A DNA stretch of 64,000 bases from an uncultured Winogradskyella sp. (GCA_913055905.1 CAJXLB010000002.1:124001-188000), one strand, 5' to 3'; shown: positions 1 to 9,137, counted from the stretch's first letter. The notes: generated by a model not told the origin, from the letters alone. Translations and numbers: made by a program.

Positions 1-27
1 GGGTGTAGAAACTATTTTCTGAGACAA
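1..27 (-). CDS. Possible 5' end of a downstream gene (RluA-like start?), partial
   Basis: Downstream of panB on the same strand, a short open frame runs off the window edge. It could begin at a TTG codon at 27..25 and reads MSQKIVSTP. In flavobacteria a RluA-family pseudouridine synthase often follows panB and starts with a similar short peptide, so this is a guess from context. Nine codons cannot prove it, and no ATG is available in the visible part. Confidence 0.22.
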
Positions 28-62
28 ATGCTTGTAGCTATTAATTAAAAGTGACGCTTTTG

Positions 63-881
63 TTAGTATTGCTCATTTTCATTAGGGAAATCCAGAGATT
101 TCACATCACTGACATACTGAGAAATAGCATTGGTCATATCTTCGTAAAGATTCATATAACGTCTTAAAAACCTTGGGTTAAATTCGTGAGTCATACCAAT
201 CATATCGTGTAAAACGAGCACTTGGCCATCAACACCATCACCGGCACCGATACCTATTACAGGAATGGTGAGACTTTCTGCAACTTCTTGAGCCAGTTTG
301 GCAGGGATTTTTTCAAGAACAATAGCAAAACAGCCTGCTTTTTCTAACATTAAAGCATCACTTTTTAGGCGTTTCGCTTCCTCTTCCTCTTTTGCTCTTA
401 CCGTATAAGTACCAAATTTATAGATAGATTGAGGTGTTAAACCTAAATGACCCATAACAGGAATACCTGCATTAAGAATTCGCTTTATGGAATCTTTGAT
501 TTCTTTACCACCTTCTAATTTTACGGCATGGCCACCACTTTCTTTCATAATTCTAATGGCAGAACGCAAAGCTTCTTTTGGGTCACTCTGATAGGTTCCA
601 AACGGTAGGTCTACTACGACCAAAGCCCTACTTATGGCGCGTACCACAGATGATGCATGATATATCATCTGATCAAGAGTTATGGGTAAGGTTGTTTCAT
701 GACCGGCCATCACGTTACTTGCAGAATCACCAACCAAAATAACATCAATTCCCGCACCGTCAACAATCTTAGCCATGGTATAGTCATATGCCGTTAGCAT
801 AGATATTTTTTCGCCTTTGGCTTTCATATCTACAAGGGTTTTTACCGTGATTCTTTTGTATCCTTTTTTTGCTGTCGACAT
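63..881 (-). CDS. panB: 3-methyl-2-oxobutanoate hydroxymethyltransferase
   Basis: PanB transfers a hydroxymethyl group from 5,10-methylenetetrahydrofolate to alpha-ketoisovalerate, giving ketopantoate, the first committed step of pantothenate and CoA synthesis. The family signatures are visible: [14 protein letters not shown] near the N terminus, the metal-binding [15 protein letters not shown] stretch, [22 protein letters not shown] and [20 protein letters not shown] start at the ATG at 881 ([10 protein letters not shown]), giving 272 residues, close to the usual 260-275. The longer open frame upstream to 944 adds an AT-rich, non-conserved leader. The upstream gene at 982 is divergent, so the gap of about 100 bases holds both promoters. 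Confidence 0.96.
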   Translation of the reverse strand: MSTAKKGYKRITVKTLVDMKAKGEKISMLTAYDYTMAKIVDGAGIDVILVGDSASNVMAGHETTLPITLDQMIYHASSVVRAISRALVVVDLPFGTYQSDPKEALRSAIRIMKESGGHAVKLEGGKEIKDSIKRILNAGIPVMGHLGLTPQSIYKFGTYTVRAKEEEEAKRLKSDALMLEKAGCFAIVLEKIPAKLAQEVAESLTIPVIGIGAGDGVDGQVLVLHDMIGMTHEFNPRFLRRYMNLYEDMTNAISQYVSDVKSLDFPNENEQY

Positions 882-981
882 ATCGTTTATATTAGTGATT
901 GTAAAAATAATGAGATTTGTTAAACTTTTGATTATAGGTTTCAAAAATCAATGGTTGAAACTTATTAAAACACGTAGTAAG

Positions 982-1443
982 ATGAAAAATATTTTGGTTA
1001 TTCTATTCAGTTCTCTTTGTTTAACGGCCTCATCGCAAACAGTATCCTCTGAAGACGTAAAGCAGACTATTCTCGATTTTTTTAAAGCCTTTCATCAGCA
1101 AGATACCACATCGCTGAGGTCAATGGTGAAGGAAGGTATTGTAATGCAAACGATAGTAAAGGATGAAGAAGGGAAAGCTGCTTTAAATACCACGGAGTTC
1201 GGTAACTTTTTGAAATCTATAGCGAGCATACCTGAGCAAAACACATTTGAAGAGAAATTGTTGGATTTTACCATTCAGGTAGATGGTGACATGGCCAATG
1301 CCTGGACGCCCTATGAGTTTTGGTACAACGGAACATTCAGTCACTGCGGCGTAAACTCTTTTCAATTGATGAAGCAAGGCGAAGGATGGAAAATCATATA
1401 TTTAATTGACACAAGACGAAGGTCCAATTGTAACAAGCCATAA
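982..1443 (+). CDS. Secreted NTF2/SnoaL-like (lumazine-binding-type) protein
   Basis: A protein of 153 residues with a signal peptide (MKNILVILFSSLCLTASSQ) and one small domain matching the NTF2-like cone fold. It starts with a helix around VKQTILDFFKAFHQQDTTSL and continues with strands such as ANAWTPYEFWYNGTFSHCGVNSFQL and a C-terminal GWKIIYLIDTRRR. Such proteins are common in Bacteroidota, usually of unknown ligand or activity. The frame is open further upstream to 817, but the signal peptide makes the ATG at 982 the sensible start. It stands alone, divergent from panB, and is followed at once by a hairpin terminator. Function is not assigned beyond the fold. Confidence 0.75.
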   Translation: MKNILVILFSSLCLTASSQTVSSEDVKQTILDFFKAFHQQDTTSLRSMVKEGIVMQTIVKDEEGKAALNTTEFGNFLKSIASIPEQNTFEEKLLDFTIQVDGDMANAWTPYEFWYNGTFSHCGVNSFQLMKQGEGWKIIYLIDTRRRSNCNKP

Positions 1444-1469
1444 AAAAAGCCCTTATTTCAGGGCTTTTT
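1444..1469. terminator. Bidirectional intrinsic terminator
   Basis: A 10-base perfect hairpin (AAAAAGCCCT / AGGGCTTTTT, loop TATTTC) starts directly after the stop codon of the NTF2-like gene. It has a T run on both strands and so can also end the convergent gene that stops at 1490. Confidence 0.85.
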
Positions 1470-1489
1470 AAACTTAAATAACTTATTTA

Positions 1490-2026
1490 TTATTCTTCAA
1501 TCCATATAAGATTTTCAAGTGTCATCAAGGTGTCTAAGCTAGAAACATCTACACCGTTAATGGCATCTGCAGGTACTATCACGAATCTAAAGACTTGGTC
1601 TTGCGTAAAATCGGGTCCTAAGGTGGACAAATCAAAATTGCCGTCAATCAATAATTGTACATCTGCAAAAGTGTGGTTGAATACGTACTGAATTATATCC
1701 GTATCATTAAGAAAAAAGTTTTGCGGTAGTGCAGACCAAGCTTCAGTCGGAATGCCATCAATTTCTACAATCGCTTCTAAGCGATACACTAAAACGACAT
1801 CGCTGTCTAAAATGTCAAACGGTAAATTCACAATTGCTTCTTGCAACCCAGAATCATTAAAATATTGAAAATCCACGATTCTTTCAAAGGAGAGCGCAGC
1901 ATATTCATCGGCATCAAGGCCATCTTGGCCATTGAAACCTGGAGGGCCAGGAGGGCCTTGTGGGCCTTCGCAAGAAGAGAGCATAACAGTAATCAGCAGT
2001 ACTAAAGGGTAAAATAAATTTCTCAT
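1490..2026 (-). CDS. Collagen-like lipoprotein
   Basis: A 178-residue lipoprotein. A hydrophobic leader ends in the lipobox LSSC (lipidated Cys19), followed at once by six uninterrupted Gly-X-Y triplets (residues 21-38: GPQ GPP GPP GFN GQD GLD). The rest, residues about 40-178, is acidic, looks like a beta-rich globular domain and has no motif I recognise. Short collagen-like stretches next to a lipid anchor occur in many Bacteroidota lipoproteins; they are thought to act as stalks or trimerisation segments, though six triplets is short for a stable triple helix. It is a single gene, convergent with the NTF2-like gene and divergent from dnaK. No function can be given. Confidence 0.8.
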   Translation of the reverse strand: MRNLFYPLVLLITVMLSSCEGPQGPPGPPGFNGQDGLDADEYAALSFERIVDFQYFNDSGLQEAIVNLPFDILDSDVVLVYRLEAIVEIDGIPTEAWSALPQNFFLNDTDIIQYVFNHTFADVQLLIDGNFDLSTLGPDFTQDQVFRFVIVPADAINGVDVSSLDTLMTLENLIWIEE

Positions 2027-2093
2027 AATTGTTAGATTTTAAAAGTTAAGAGCAAATCGCGTACCAAAAACCGAGGAGGCGATAAAAAAAATT

Positions 2094-2120
2094 ATGACAA
2101 GCTGTCATATTTTGTGTCAT
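2094..2120 (+). promoter_or_regulatory. Inverted and repeated TGTCAT elements upstream of dnaK
   Basis: ATGACA-AGC-TGTCAT (2094-2108) is an inverted repeat with 6-base arms, and a second TGTCAT follows at 2115-2120. They lie 64-90 bases before the dnaK start, where a promoter or heat-shock operator would be expected. No CIRCE element is present, and no clean TAnnTTTG box is seen here (nearest is AATACTTG at 2126). The role in heat-shock control is inferred from position only. Confidence 0.45.
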
Positions 2121-2183
2121 GGCATAATACTTGACTCATTGAAGTTGAAGTTAAATTAAAAATAAGTAAAGCACACAAATATT

Positions 2184-4094
2184 ATGAGTAAAATTATTGG
2201 AATCGACTTAGGAACAACCAACTCTTGTGTTTCCGTAATGGAAGGTAATGAGCCAGTGGTTATCCCTAACGCAGAAGGTAAGCGCACAACACCATCTGTA
2301 ATAGCCTTTGTGGAAGGTGGTGAGATTAAAGTTGGTGATCCTGCCAAAAGACAAGCAGTAACTAATCCTAACAAAACGGTTTATTCGATAAAGCGTTTTA
2401 TGGGAAACAAATATTCTGAAGTTAAAAGTGAAGCAGAACGCGTACCTTATAAGGTAGTAAAAGGTGATAATGATACACCTAGAGTTGATATTGATGGCCG
2501 TTTGTACACGCCACAAGAATTATCTGCAATGATTCTTCAAAAAATGAAGAAAACCGCAGAAGATTATCTAGGACAAGATGTTTCGAGAGCTGTAATCACA
2601 GTTCCGGCCTATTTTAATGACGCCCAAAGACAAGCTACGAAGGAAGCAGGTGAAATTGCAGGCTTGAAGGTAGAAAGAATCATTAATGAGCCTACTGCAG
2701 CAGCATTGGCATATGGTTTAGATAAAAAATCTACAGACCAAAAGATTGTAGTATTTGATTTTGGTGGTGGTACGCATGACGTTTCCATCTTGGAATTAGG
2801 TGATGGTGTATTTGAAGTATTAGCAACAGATGGAGACACACACTTAGGAGGTGATGACGTAGATGAAAGAATTATAGACTGGTTGGCAGAAGAGTTCATG
2901 AAAGATGAAGACATGGATTTGCGCAAAGACCCAATGGCTTTACAGCGTCTTAAAGAGGCTGCAGAGAAAGCTAAAATAGAATTGTCCTCATCATCTCAAA
3001 CCGAAATCAATTTACCTTATGTAACAGCTACGGCAAGCGGACCAAAGCACTTGGTACGCACCTTGAGCCGCTCAAAATTTGAACAGCTGATTGATGATTT
3101 GGTAAAACGCACTATTGAGCCATGTGAATCTGCTTTAAAAGCAGCCGGTTTATCAAAAAGTGATATCGACGAGATAATCTTAGTCGGTGGGTCTACACGT
3201 ATCCCTGCTGTACAAGCTGCCGTAGAAAAATTCTTCGGAAAAGCACCAAGTAAAGGTGTAAACCCTGATGAAGTGGTATCCTTAGGTGCTGGAATACAGG
3301 GTGGTGTGTTAACAGGTGATGTAAAAGATGTATTGCTCTTAGACGTAACACCGTTATCACTCGGTATTGAGACCATGGGTAATGTTATGACAAAGCTTAT
3401 TGAAGCTAATACAACCATACCTACAAAAAAATCCCAAGTGTTCTCAACTGCAGCAGATAATCAACCGTCGGTAGAAATCCATGTGTTACAAGGAGAGCGC
3501 CCAATGGCAGCAGATAACAAGACTATAGGACGTTTCCACTTAGATGGCATTCCACCAGCAAAACGCGGTGTACCGCAAATCGAGGTAACCTTTGATATCG
3601 ATGCCAATGGTATTATCAAGGTGTCTGCAACAGATAAAGCAACAGGAAAATCACAGGATATTAGGATTGAAGCCTCTTCTGGATTGACAGAGGAAGAAAT
3701 CAAAAAGATGAAGGCCGAAGCGGAAGCTAATGCAGAAGCAGATGCTAAAGCTAAAGAGAAGGCTGAAAAACTCAATCAGGCAGATGCCATGATTTTCCAG
3801 ACCGAAAAACAACTTGAGGAGTTTGGAGATAAATTATCTGATGATAAAAAGAAACCTATCGAAGAGGCTCTTGAGGAGTTGAAAAAAGCTTACGAGTCTA
3901 AAGATGTTGCTGTTGTGGAGCCAGCTTTGGAAAAAATCAATGAAGCTTGGAAAGTAGCAAGTGAAGAGATGTACAAAGCACAGGCAGAAGCACAACAAGG
4001 TGGCGCTCAACCTGGTCCAGACGCAAGTCAAAACAGCGAGCCATCTGATGAAAATAGCGATGTCGAAGATGTAGACTTTGAGGAAGTGAAGTAA
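2184..4094 (+). CDS. dnaK: Molecular chaperone DnaK (Hsp70)
   Basis: DnaK is the ATP-dependent Hsp70 chaperone that binds exposed hydrophobic peptides, working with DnaJ and GrpE, neither of which is nearby. The nucleotide-binding domain opens with [18 protein letters not shown] and contains [29 protein letters not shown] and [15 protein letters not shown]. The latter carries His where many DnaKs have Phe or Tyr (GGGTFD). It continues with [13 protein letters not shown] and, after the linker [15 protein letters not shown], the substrate-binding domain and a charged helical lid. The acidic tail ends EEVK, as expected. At 636 residues it is full length. It stands alone, with a terminator after it. 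Confidence 0.98.
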   Translation: MSKIIGIDLGTTNSCVSVMEGNEPVVIPNAEGKRTTPSVIAFVEGGEIKVGDPAKRQAVTNPNKTVYSIKRFMGNKYSEVKSEAERVPYKVVKGDNDTPRVDIDGRLYTPQELSAMILQKMKKTAEDYLGQDVSRAVITVPAYFNDAQRQATKEAGEIAGLKVERIINEPTAAALAYGLDKKSTDQKIVVFDFGGGTHDVSILELGDGVFEVLATDGDTHLGGDDVDERIIDWLAEEFMKDEDMDLRKDPMALQRLKEAAEKAKIELSSSSQTEINLPYVTATASGPKHLVRTLSRSKFEQLIDDLVKRTIEPCESALKAAGLSKSDIDEIILVGGSTRIPAVQAAVEKFFGKAPSKGVNPDEVVSLGAGIQGGVLTGDVKDVLLLDVTPLSLGIETMGNVMTKLIEANTTIPTKKSQVFSTAADNQPSVEIHVLQGERPMAADNKTIGRFHLDGIPPAKRGVPQIEVTFDIDANGIIKVSATDKATGKSQDIRIEASSGLTEEEIKKMKAEAEANAEADAKAKEKAEKLNQADAMIFQTEKQLEEFGDKLSDDKKKPIEEALEELKKAYESKDVAVVEPALEKINEAWKVASEEMYKAQAEAQQGGAQPGPDASQNSEPSDENSDVEDVDFEEVK

Positions 4095-4131
4095 TTAATT
4101 CTGTAATAGAATTTATAAATTTTGTAATATT

Positions 4132-4162
4132 AAAACGCAATCTGTAAATGATTGCGTTTTTT
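4132..4162 (+). terminator. Intrinsic terminator after dnaK
   Basis: Hairpin AAAACGCAAT / ATTGCGTTTT (loop 4142-4150) followed by six T, 37 bases after the dnaK stop and just before the next gene. Confidence 0.85.
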
Positions 4163-4170
4163 ATTTAAGA

Positions 4171-5376
4171 ATGATCCCTAAAGCCAATAGACTCGCCATA
4201 AAACTAACATCCAGAGGAGAACGCTATGTAAAGCAAGGCCATCCTTGGGTGTTTTCAGATGCCATAATTAAAATTGGTAAAGATGCCAAAACGGGCGATT
4301 TAGCTGTTATTTTTGATAGACGAAATAACCAACTGATAGGTTTGGGCCTATATGACGCAGATTCACCGATAAGAATAAAAATTCTTCACAGTGGCTCTGA
4401 CAATGTTAAAATCGACAATGACTTTTTTAGGTCTAAAACCGAAGCCGCTTTCAAAAAGAGGCTCCCTCTATTATCAGCGCAGACCAATAGCTTTAGGTTA
4501 ATTTTTGGAGAAAATGATGGGTTTCCAGGTTTAATTGTAGATGTTTATAACCAAGTTGTGGTTGTTAAGCTTTATTCTGGAATATGGCTTCCTTATTTTT
4601 CAGGTATAATTAGTTCCATACAAGCCTTAACTAACTCTCAAGCAATAGTGCTGAGGCTGAGTCGTCAAATGGAAACTAATTCAAACCTAAACCTCAAAGA
4701 TGGTCAGGTGTTATCCGGAGTTTTAGAAGGTGAAGAGGTATATTTTAAAGAATATAATGTTCAGTTTAAGGCTAACGTAATAAAGGGACATAAAACTGGC
4801 TTTTTTTTAGACCACAGGGAAAATAGGCGGCAAGTGGGACTATTGAGCAAGGGGAAAACAGTCTTGGATGTTTTTGCTTACGCAGGTGGTTTTGCTATCC
4901 ACGCTTTAGTCAATGGTGCAACTGAAGTGACAAGTGTAGATATTAGTCAAAAAGCACTGGAAGTAGCAAAATCAAATGCTAATCTTAATAATTTTATAGG
5001 AACTCATCACACAATTTGTGGTGATGCTTTTACGATTTTGGAACAGCTTAAAGAAGAAGGAAAAACTTTTGATGTCGTAGTTATAGACCCTCCTAGCTTT
5101 GCAAAGCAAAAATCAGAAATTCAAATAGCAAAAAAGAAATATAGACAGTTGGCTCAATTAGGTTTGGACTTAACAGCTCCTAACGGCTTACTTGTTTTAG
5201 CTTCTTGTTCTTCTAGGGTAAGTTCGAAAAGCTTTTTCGATATCAATAAAAATGTGCTTGATAATTCGCAAAGACCTTATAATCTTTTCAAGACTACGGG
5301 TCATGATACTGATCATCCAACGACATTTCCAGAGGCACAATATCTTAAATGTGCTTATTATCGCTTTAAGGATTAG
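4171..5376 (+). CDS. Class I rRNA large-subunit methyltransferase, RlmI-like
   Basis: A SAM-dependent methyltransferase of the RlmI/RlmK (YccW) type, which makes 5-methylcytosine in 23S rRNA. The N-terminal PUA RNA-binding domain (about residues 1-80) carries the characteristic GHPWVFSDAI stretch. The Rossmann domain has VLDVFAYAGGFAIHAL (SAM-binding motif I), VTSVDIS and the catalytic-region motif VVIDPPSF around residue 308. At 401 residues it matches the family (about 395). It lies alone between the dnaK terminator and the nitronate monooxygenase-like gene, with about 70 bases of AT-rich DNA downstream. Exact target base is inferred from the family. Confidence 0.87.
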   Translation: MIPKANRLAIKLTSRGERYVKQGHPWVFSDAIIKIGKDAKTGDLAVIFDRRNNQLIGLGLYDADSPIRIKILHSGSDNVKIDNDFFRSKTEAAFKKRLPLLSAQTNSFRLIFGENDGFPGLIVDVYNQVVVVKLYSGIWLPYFSGIISSIQALTNSQAIVLRLSRQMETNSNLNLKDGQVLSGVLEGEEVYFKEYNVQFKANVIKGHKTGFFLDHRENRRQVGLLSKGKTVLDVFAYAGGFAIHALVNGATEVTSVDISQKALEVAKSNANLNNFIGTHHTICGDAFTILEQLKEEGKTFDVVVIDPPSFAKQKSEIQIAKKKYRQLAQLGLDLTAPNGLLVLASCSSRVSSKSFFDINKNVLDNSQRPYNLFKTTGHDTDHPTTFPEAQYLKCAYYRFKD

Positions 5377-5444
5377 ATTATTATGCACGCATAGTATAAT
5401 TATATATATTTGTTCATCTATAGAAAAAATATATTGTCTACAAT

Positions 5445-6392
5445 ATGGAAACTAAACTCACGCGCTTACTCAACATAAAATATCCCATTATTCAAGCTCC
5501 TATGTTTTTGGTATCCAATGTAGCAATGGTAACAGAGGCAATGAAAGCTGGAATTGCCGGCTGTATCCCAGCTTTGAATTACAGAACTTTGGAAGAACTT
5601 AGGGAGGCCATTTTGAAGCTAAAACAAAATAAAGTTGAGGGCGGTTCTTTTGGGTTTAACTTAATTGTAAACAAGTCTAATATTAAATATAAAGGCCAAT
5701 TAGAGGTCCTGTGCGAATTGGGCTGCGATTTTATAATCACCTCATTGGGCAATCCCGAAGAGACAATTAACGAAGCGCATAAGGCAGGAATCAAAGTATT
5801 TTGCGACGTCACAGACCTTCGTTTTGCAAAAAAGGTAGAGGCTCTTGGTGCCGATGCCTTGATAGCTGTGAACAATGAGGCTGGTGGACATCGCGGCAAT
5901 ATTTCCCCAAAAGATTTAATAGAACAATTAAATGCCAATTGTAATATTCCAGTAATTTCGGCAGGCGGCGTTGGGACGAAGCAAGATTTAGATAAAATGC
6001 TCTCTTACGGTGCAGAAGGGGTATCGGTTGGAAGTCCTTTTATTGCATCTTTGGAAGCTGAGGTCACGGAAGACTATAAACAAGCCTGTGTAGATTATGG
6101 CGCTGAGGATATAGTCATGACGGAACGTATTTCAGGGACTCCATGTACGGTTATAAACACACCTTATGTGCAGAAAATTGGAACAAAATCACCTTGGATT
6201 GAACGCTTGCTCAATAAAAACAGGAAATTAAAAAAGTGGGTAAAAATGATTCGTTTTTCAATAGGTATGAAGGCAACGGAAAAAGCTGCGAAGCAGGCTA
6301 CATACAAAACCGTATGGGTTGCCGGACCAAGCATTGAGCATACTAAACAGATTTTATCTACTAAGGAAATTGTGGCTAGACTTATATCTTAA
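5445..6392 (+). CDS. Nitronate monooxygenase-family FMN flavoprotein
   Basis: An FMN-dependent TIM-barrel enzyme of the 2-nitropropane dioxygenase/FabK family: it opens with LLNIKYPIIQAPMFLVSN and has the barrel motifs DALIAVNNEAGGHRGN (catalytic His region), PVISAGGVGT and GAEGVSVGSPFIAS. Members oxidise alkyl nitronates to carbonyl plus nitrite, or act as enoyl-ACP reductases. The AGGHRG motif favours nitronate monooxygenase, but substrate cannot be fixed. The C-terminal about 70 residues are basic. Its 3' end overlaps the 3' end of the convergent small gene by 39 bases, so the two transcripts are complementary there. Confidence 0.87.
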   Translation: METKLTRLLNIKYPIIQAPMFLVSNVAMVTEAMKAGIAGCIPALNYRTLEELREAILKLKQNKVEGGSFGFNLIVNKSNIKYKGQLEVLCELGCDFIITSLGNPEETINEAHKAGIKVFCDVTDLRFAKKVEALGADALIAVNNEAGGHRGNISPKDLIEQLNANCNIPVISAGGVGTKQDLDKMLSYGAEGVSVGSPFIASLEAEVTEDYKQACVDYGAEDIVMTERISGTPCTVINTPYVQKIGTKSPWIERLLNKNRKLKKWVKMIRFSIGMKATEKAAKQATYKTVWVAGPSIEHTKQILSTKEIVARLIS

Positions 6393-6740
6393 TGCGTTAA
6401 GTCGCTCTTTCTCTTTTTTCTTCTTATTTCCAGTAAACAAATCAAAGCTTAAAGTAACCACTAAACCGCCTAGAACAGTTGAGGCAAATTCCCTACCATC
6501 AAAATAACCTCCAAAAGCAGATTCATCGAGAATTTCTTTTGTAAGACCAGCAAGTGTCGGGACCGCTAGACTATACCAAAATGCCTTGCTTTTATTTTGC
6601 GTTTTACCGTAAACAATTGCGTAGGTCGCGCCTGATAATACTGCGCCTCCAGCAAAATGTAACATTTCGTCTTCAGATATGGCCTGAGCCTTACAGAAAA
6701 AGGAAAGGCTCAAGGCAATAATGCTTAGTTTAAATTTCAT
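6354..6740 (-). CDS. Small exported protein, possibly YfiM/DUF2279-like
   Basis: A 128-residue protein when started at the ATG at 6740, which gives a clean signal peptide (MKFKLSIIALSLSFFCKAQA). The mature part has DEMLHFAGGAVLSGATYAI, a hydrophobic stretch WYSLAVPTLAGLTKEILDES, then GGYFDGREFASTVLGGLVVTL and a very basic end. The order His-Phe-Ala, Lys-Glu-x-x-Asp and D-G-R-E-F-x-x-x-x-x-G resembles the YfiM family of small envelope proteins, whose role is unknown. The link is from memory of the motif pattern and is tentative. The longer open frame to 6779 would destroy the signal peptide. Confidence 0.65.
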   Translation of the reverse strand: MKFKLSIIALSLSFFCKAQAISEDEMLHFAGGAVLSGATYAIVYGKTQNKSKAFWYSLAVPTLAGLTKEILDESAFGGYFDGREFASTVLGGLVVTLSFDLFTGNKKKKEKERLNALRYKSSHNFLSR

Positions 6741-6885
6741 GAATGATGGGGTTTGTGCTTGTAATATCCCCTTATTCATGATTTACGCCAAAAAAAATCG
6801 GTAATCTTTTGTTTTTCTTGATTTAAGACCATTTTAGAATGGTATTTTCAGCTTTATCATGATAAATTAAAATAATTGTAGATAG

Positions 6886-7524
6886 CTAAAGATTTTTGAT
6901 GAAATCCACATTAACCATATGATTGCCTTCAAAAGGGCATACCTTCAGCTGTTCAGGAAATAAGGCCTTGGCCTTCTCAAATTCATCCTTTAAGCGCTCC
7001 TCTGTTAAATACTCGTCATTATTACCATACACCAAGTATACTTTGCAATTCGGGTTTAAATACTTAAAATCTTGTGATTCTAATTCTTTAGGTATTCCTC
7101 CCGAATGAATTATCAATTTATCACATTGGATTTGTCGTTTTGCCAAATATCTCAGCGCAACACTCACGCCTTGAGAGTAGCCTAGTACAATGAATTCTTT
7201 GTCTTTTGGAGGAAGACTTTCGTTTTTAAATATAGCATCGAAATAATTGATGATATTACCCATTCCTTGTAATGTATTATCTCTTGTTAGCCAATTGGCA
7301 CCGACGTACATTTTTGGTTGTTGGTAGTATTTGCTAGGTGCCTGAGGTGCGATAATATAATTGTCTTGCTCATTCAACCCTTTGAAATACTTAAGAAAAT
7401 AACGGCTTAAATAACCCATGCCATGGCAAACAAACCAAACCCTTTGCGTGTCTTGTGTTAGGTTATTCAATGTGGAATAAGAGTTGTAACTCGTGTAAGA
7501 GATATCTTTTTCAGTGGAATTCAT
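6886..7524 (-). CDS. Alpha/beta-hydrolase (phospholipase/carboxylesterase-type serine esterase)
   Basis: A 212-residue cytosolic alpha/beta-hydrolase. The nucleophile elbow GYSQG places the catalytic serine at Ser117; Asp170 (YGNNDEY) and His202 (EGNHMV) complete a plausible triad, and FVCHGMG near residue 35 forms the oxyanion region. Size and motif spacing match the phospholipase/carboxylesterase subfamily rather than lipases with lids. It is transcribed away from the menaquinone genes with a shared intergenic region of 44 bases. Because the men locus lacks a recognisable MenH, itself an alpha/beta-hydrolase, this gene is a candidate to watch, but its sequence does not look like a classic MenH. 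Confidence 0.8.
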   Translation of the reverse strand: MNSTEKDISYTSYNSYSTLNNLTQDTQRVWFVCHGMGYLSRYFLKYFKGLNEQDNYIIAPQAPSKYYQQPKMYVGANWLTRDNTLQGMGNIINYFDAIFKNESLPPKDKEFIVLGYSQGVSVALRYLAKRQIQCDKLIIHSGGIPKELESQDFKYLNPNCKVYLVYGNNDEYLTEERLKDEFEKAKALFPEQLKVCPFEGNHMVNVDFIKNL

Positions 7525-7533
7525 TATTCTAAG

Positions 7534-7541
7534 TATCTTTG
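7534..7541 (+). promoter_or_regulatory. Bacteroidota -7 promoter box (TATCTTTG) for the hotdog thioesterase-menF operon
   Basis: Perfect match to TAnnTTTG, 27 bases before the ATG at 7569. No clear -33 TTG is visible at the usual distance. Confidence 0.6.
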
Positions 7542-7568
7542 CAGTCGACTTTAAAAATAGTGTTTTCT

Positions 7569-7994
7569 ATGCAACAAAATAAAGAAGAATTCTTAGCAAA
7601 GGTCAATGCTGTAAGCAAAAACACCTTAATGGAAACCTTGAACATAGAAATTGTAGATTTTGGTGATGACTTTTTGGTCGCTAGGATGCCTGTAACTTCT
7701 AAAGTTCACCAACCAGATGGTGTTTTACACGGCGGCGCTACTGCTGCTTTAGCCGAAAGTGTTGGTAGCTTTGCGTCACATATATTTACGGATATAGAAA
7801 AGTATTTTGTTCGTGGACTGGAGGTGACTGCCAATCATCTTAAGAGTGTTAAGGATGGTTTTGTCTATGCCAAAGCAACGTTTTTGCATAAAGGTAGAAC
7901 GACTCAGCTTTTGGATATTAGAGTAACCGATGATAACGACAATTTAATCTCAATATGTAGATTATCTACCATAACGCTGCCAAAAAAAAAATAG
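7569..7994 (+). CDS. PaaI-family hotdog thioesterase, probable DHNA-CoA thioesterase
   Basis: A 141-residue single-hotdog acyl-CoA thioesterase. The key segment HQPDGVLHGGATAALAESVGSFAS contains the conserved His-Gly-Gly turn and the helix Glu that serves as general base in the 4HBT-II/PaaI group. It is followed four bases later by menF and lies in the men locus, so hydrolysis of 1,4-dihydroxy-2-naphthoyl-CoA (the MenI step between MenB and MenA) is the likeliest job, inferred from position. I start at the ATG at 7569 (MQQNKEEF); the upstream codons to 7539 lie on top of the promoter box. Confidence 0.82.
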   Translation: MQQNKEEFLAKVNAVSKNTLMETLNIEIVDFGDDFLVARMPVTSKVHQPDGVLHGGATAALAESVGSFASHIFTDIEKYFVRGLEVTANHLKSVKDGFVYAKATFLHKGRTTQLLDIRVTDDNDNLISICRLSTITLPKKK

Positions 7995-7997
7995 GTA

Positions 7998-9119
7998 ATG
8001 CTAGAACAGCATCAATTCTTTGATAATCTAGAGAAACAATTTAAGTATAAACTACCTTTCGTTGTTTACAGTAGACCTATACAATCAACTATAAAGAGTT
8101 GGCTTCAGGAGGATGATGCCTTAGTTCTCACTAATTCCTTTACTGAAAGCGGATTTGTATTTGCACCATTTGATTTAAAAAGCCCTTCAGTACTATTTCA
8201 ACAATCAAAATGCAAATTTGAAACTACTGAAATAACACATGCTTTTAATTTTGGTGACCAAGAGTCCTATGAGACATTGGTTTCAAATGGAAAGAATAAG
8301 CACATGGAGCTTGTTTCAAAAGGATTACAACACATTAAAGAAGGAGACTTTAGTAAGGTGGTACTGTCTAGGGTAGAGCATAAGGAAATTAAGACTATAA
8401 ACCCCATTACCATCTTCAAAAAGCTTGTTAGTACGTACAAGAGCGCTATGGTGTATTGTTGGTATCATCCTAAAATTGGTTTATGGTTTGGTGCCACACC
8501 AGAGCTTCTTTTCAAAATTGAGGGCCGCAAGCTAACGGCTATTTCATTAGCAGGAACCCAAGCCGTGCAAAACAACAAAGAGCCCAATTGGAGTTCTAAA
8601 GAATTAGAGGAGCAACAGATAGTTACCGATTTTCTCGAAGAACAACTTAAACCATTTTCCACCACCATTAGCGTTTCAAAGGCAGAATCTGTACAGGCTG
8701 GTAACTTGTGGCATTTAAAATCGAGACTTACCAGTTATCTTGACAGGGATTCAAGTTTAAAAGATATAATCGACGCTTTACATCCTACACCTGCAGTATG
8801 TGGGTTTCCTAAAGAAAATGCGAAAGCCTTTATATTGGAACATGAAGGGTACAATAGAGAGTTTTACACAGGCTTTTTGGGAGAGTTAAATCTGAAAATA
8901 ACCAACTACCGAAATAGAAACAGGCATAACGTTGAAAACAATGCCTATAAATCTGTGCAAACCTCTTCTAATTTTTATGTAAATTTAAGATGTATGCAAA
9001 TTAAGGACGGTAAAGCTTTTATCTATGTAGGAGGAGGGATTACAAGAGATTCCGAACCAGAAGACGAGTATAAAGAAACCCAGAATAAAGCTAAGACAAT
9101 TAGCACAATCTTAGGATAA
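7998..9119 (+). CDS. menF: Isochorismate synthase
   Basis: Converts chorismate to isochorismate, entering menaquinone synthesis. The C-terminal chorismate-utilising domain is clear: DFSKVVLSRVEHKEI, WFGATPELLFKIEGRKLTAISLAGTQ, IVTDFLEEQL, LHPTPAVCGFPKENAKAFI (chorismate-binding signature) and the glycine-rich end FIYVGGGITRDSEPEDEYKETQNKA. The N-terminal part is short, giving 373 residues against about 430 in E. coli, normal for Bacteroidota MenF. It starts three bases after the hotdog thioesterase and is surely in the same transcript. Confidence 0.95.
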   Translation: MLEQHQFFDNLEKQFKYKLPFVVYSRPIQSTIKSWLQEDDALVLTNSFTESGFVFAPFDLKSPSVLFQQSKCKFETTEITHAFNFGDQESYETLVSNGKNKHMELVSKGLQHIKEGDFSKVVLSRVEHKEIKTINPITIFKKLVSTYKSAMVYCWYHPKIGLWFGATPELLFKIEGRKLTAISLAGTQAVQNNKEPNWSSKELEEQQIVTDFLEEQLKPFSTTISVSKAESVQAGNLWHLKSRLTSYLDRDSSLKDIIDALHPTPAVCGFPKENAKAFILEHEGYNREFYTGFLGELNLKITNYRNRNRHNVENNAYKSVQTSSNFYVNLRCMQIKDGKAFIYVGGGITRDSEPEDEYKETQNKAKTISTILG

Positions 9120-9137
9120 TTACCATAGGTATTTCAT

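Noticed and set aside
2609-3775. Several open frames on the minus strand inside dnaK, up to 133 codons
   Set aside because: They mirror the strongly conserved dnaK frame, have composition of antisense translation and no family similarity.
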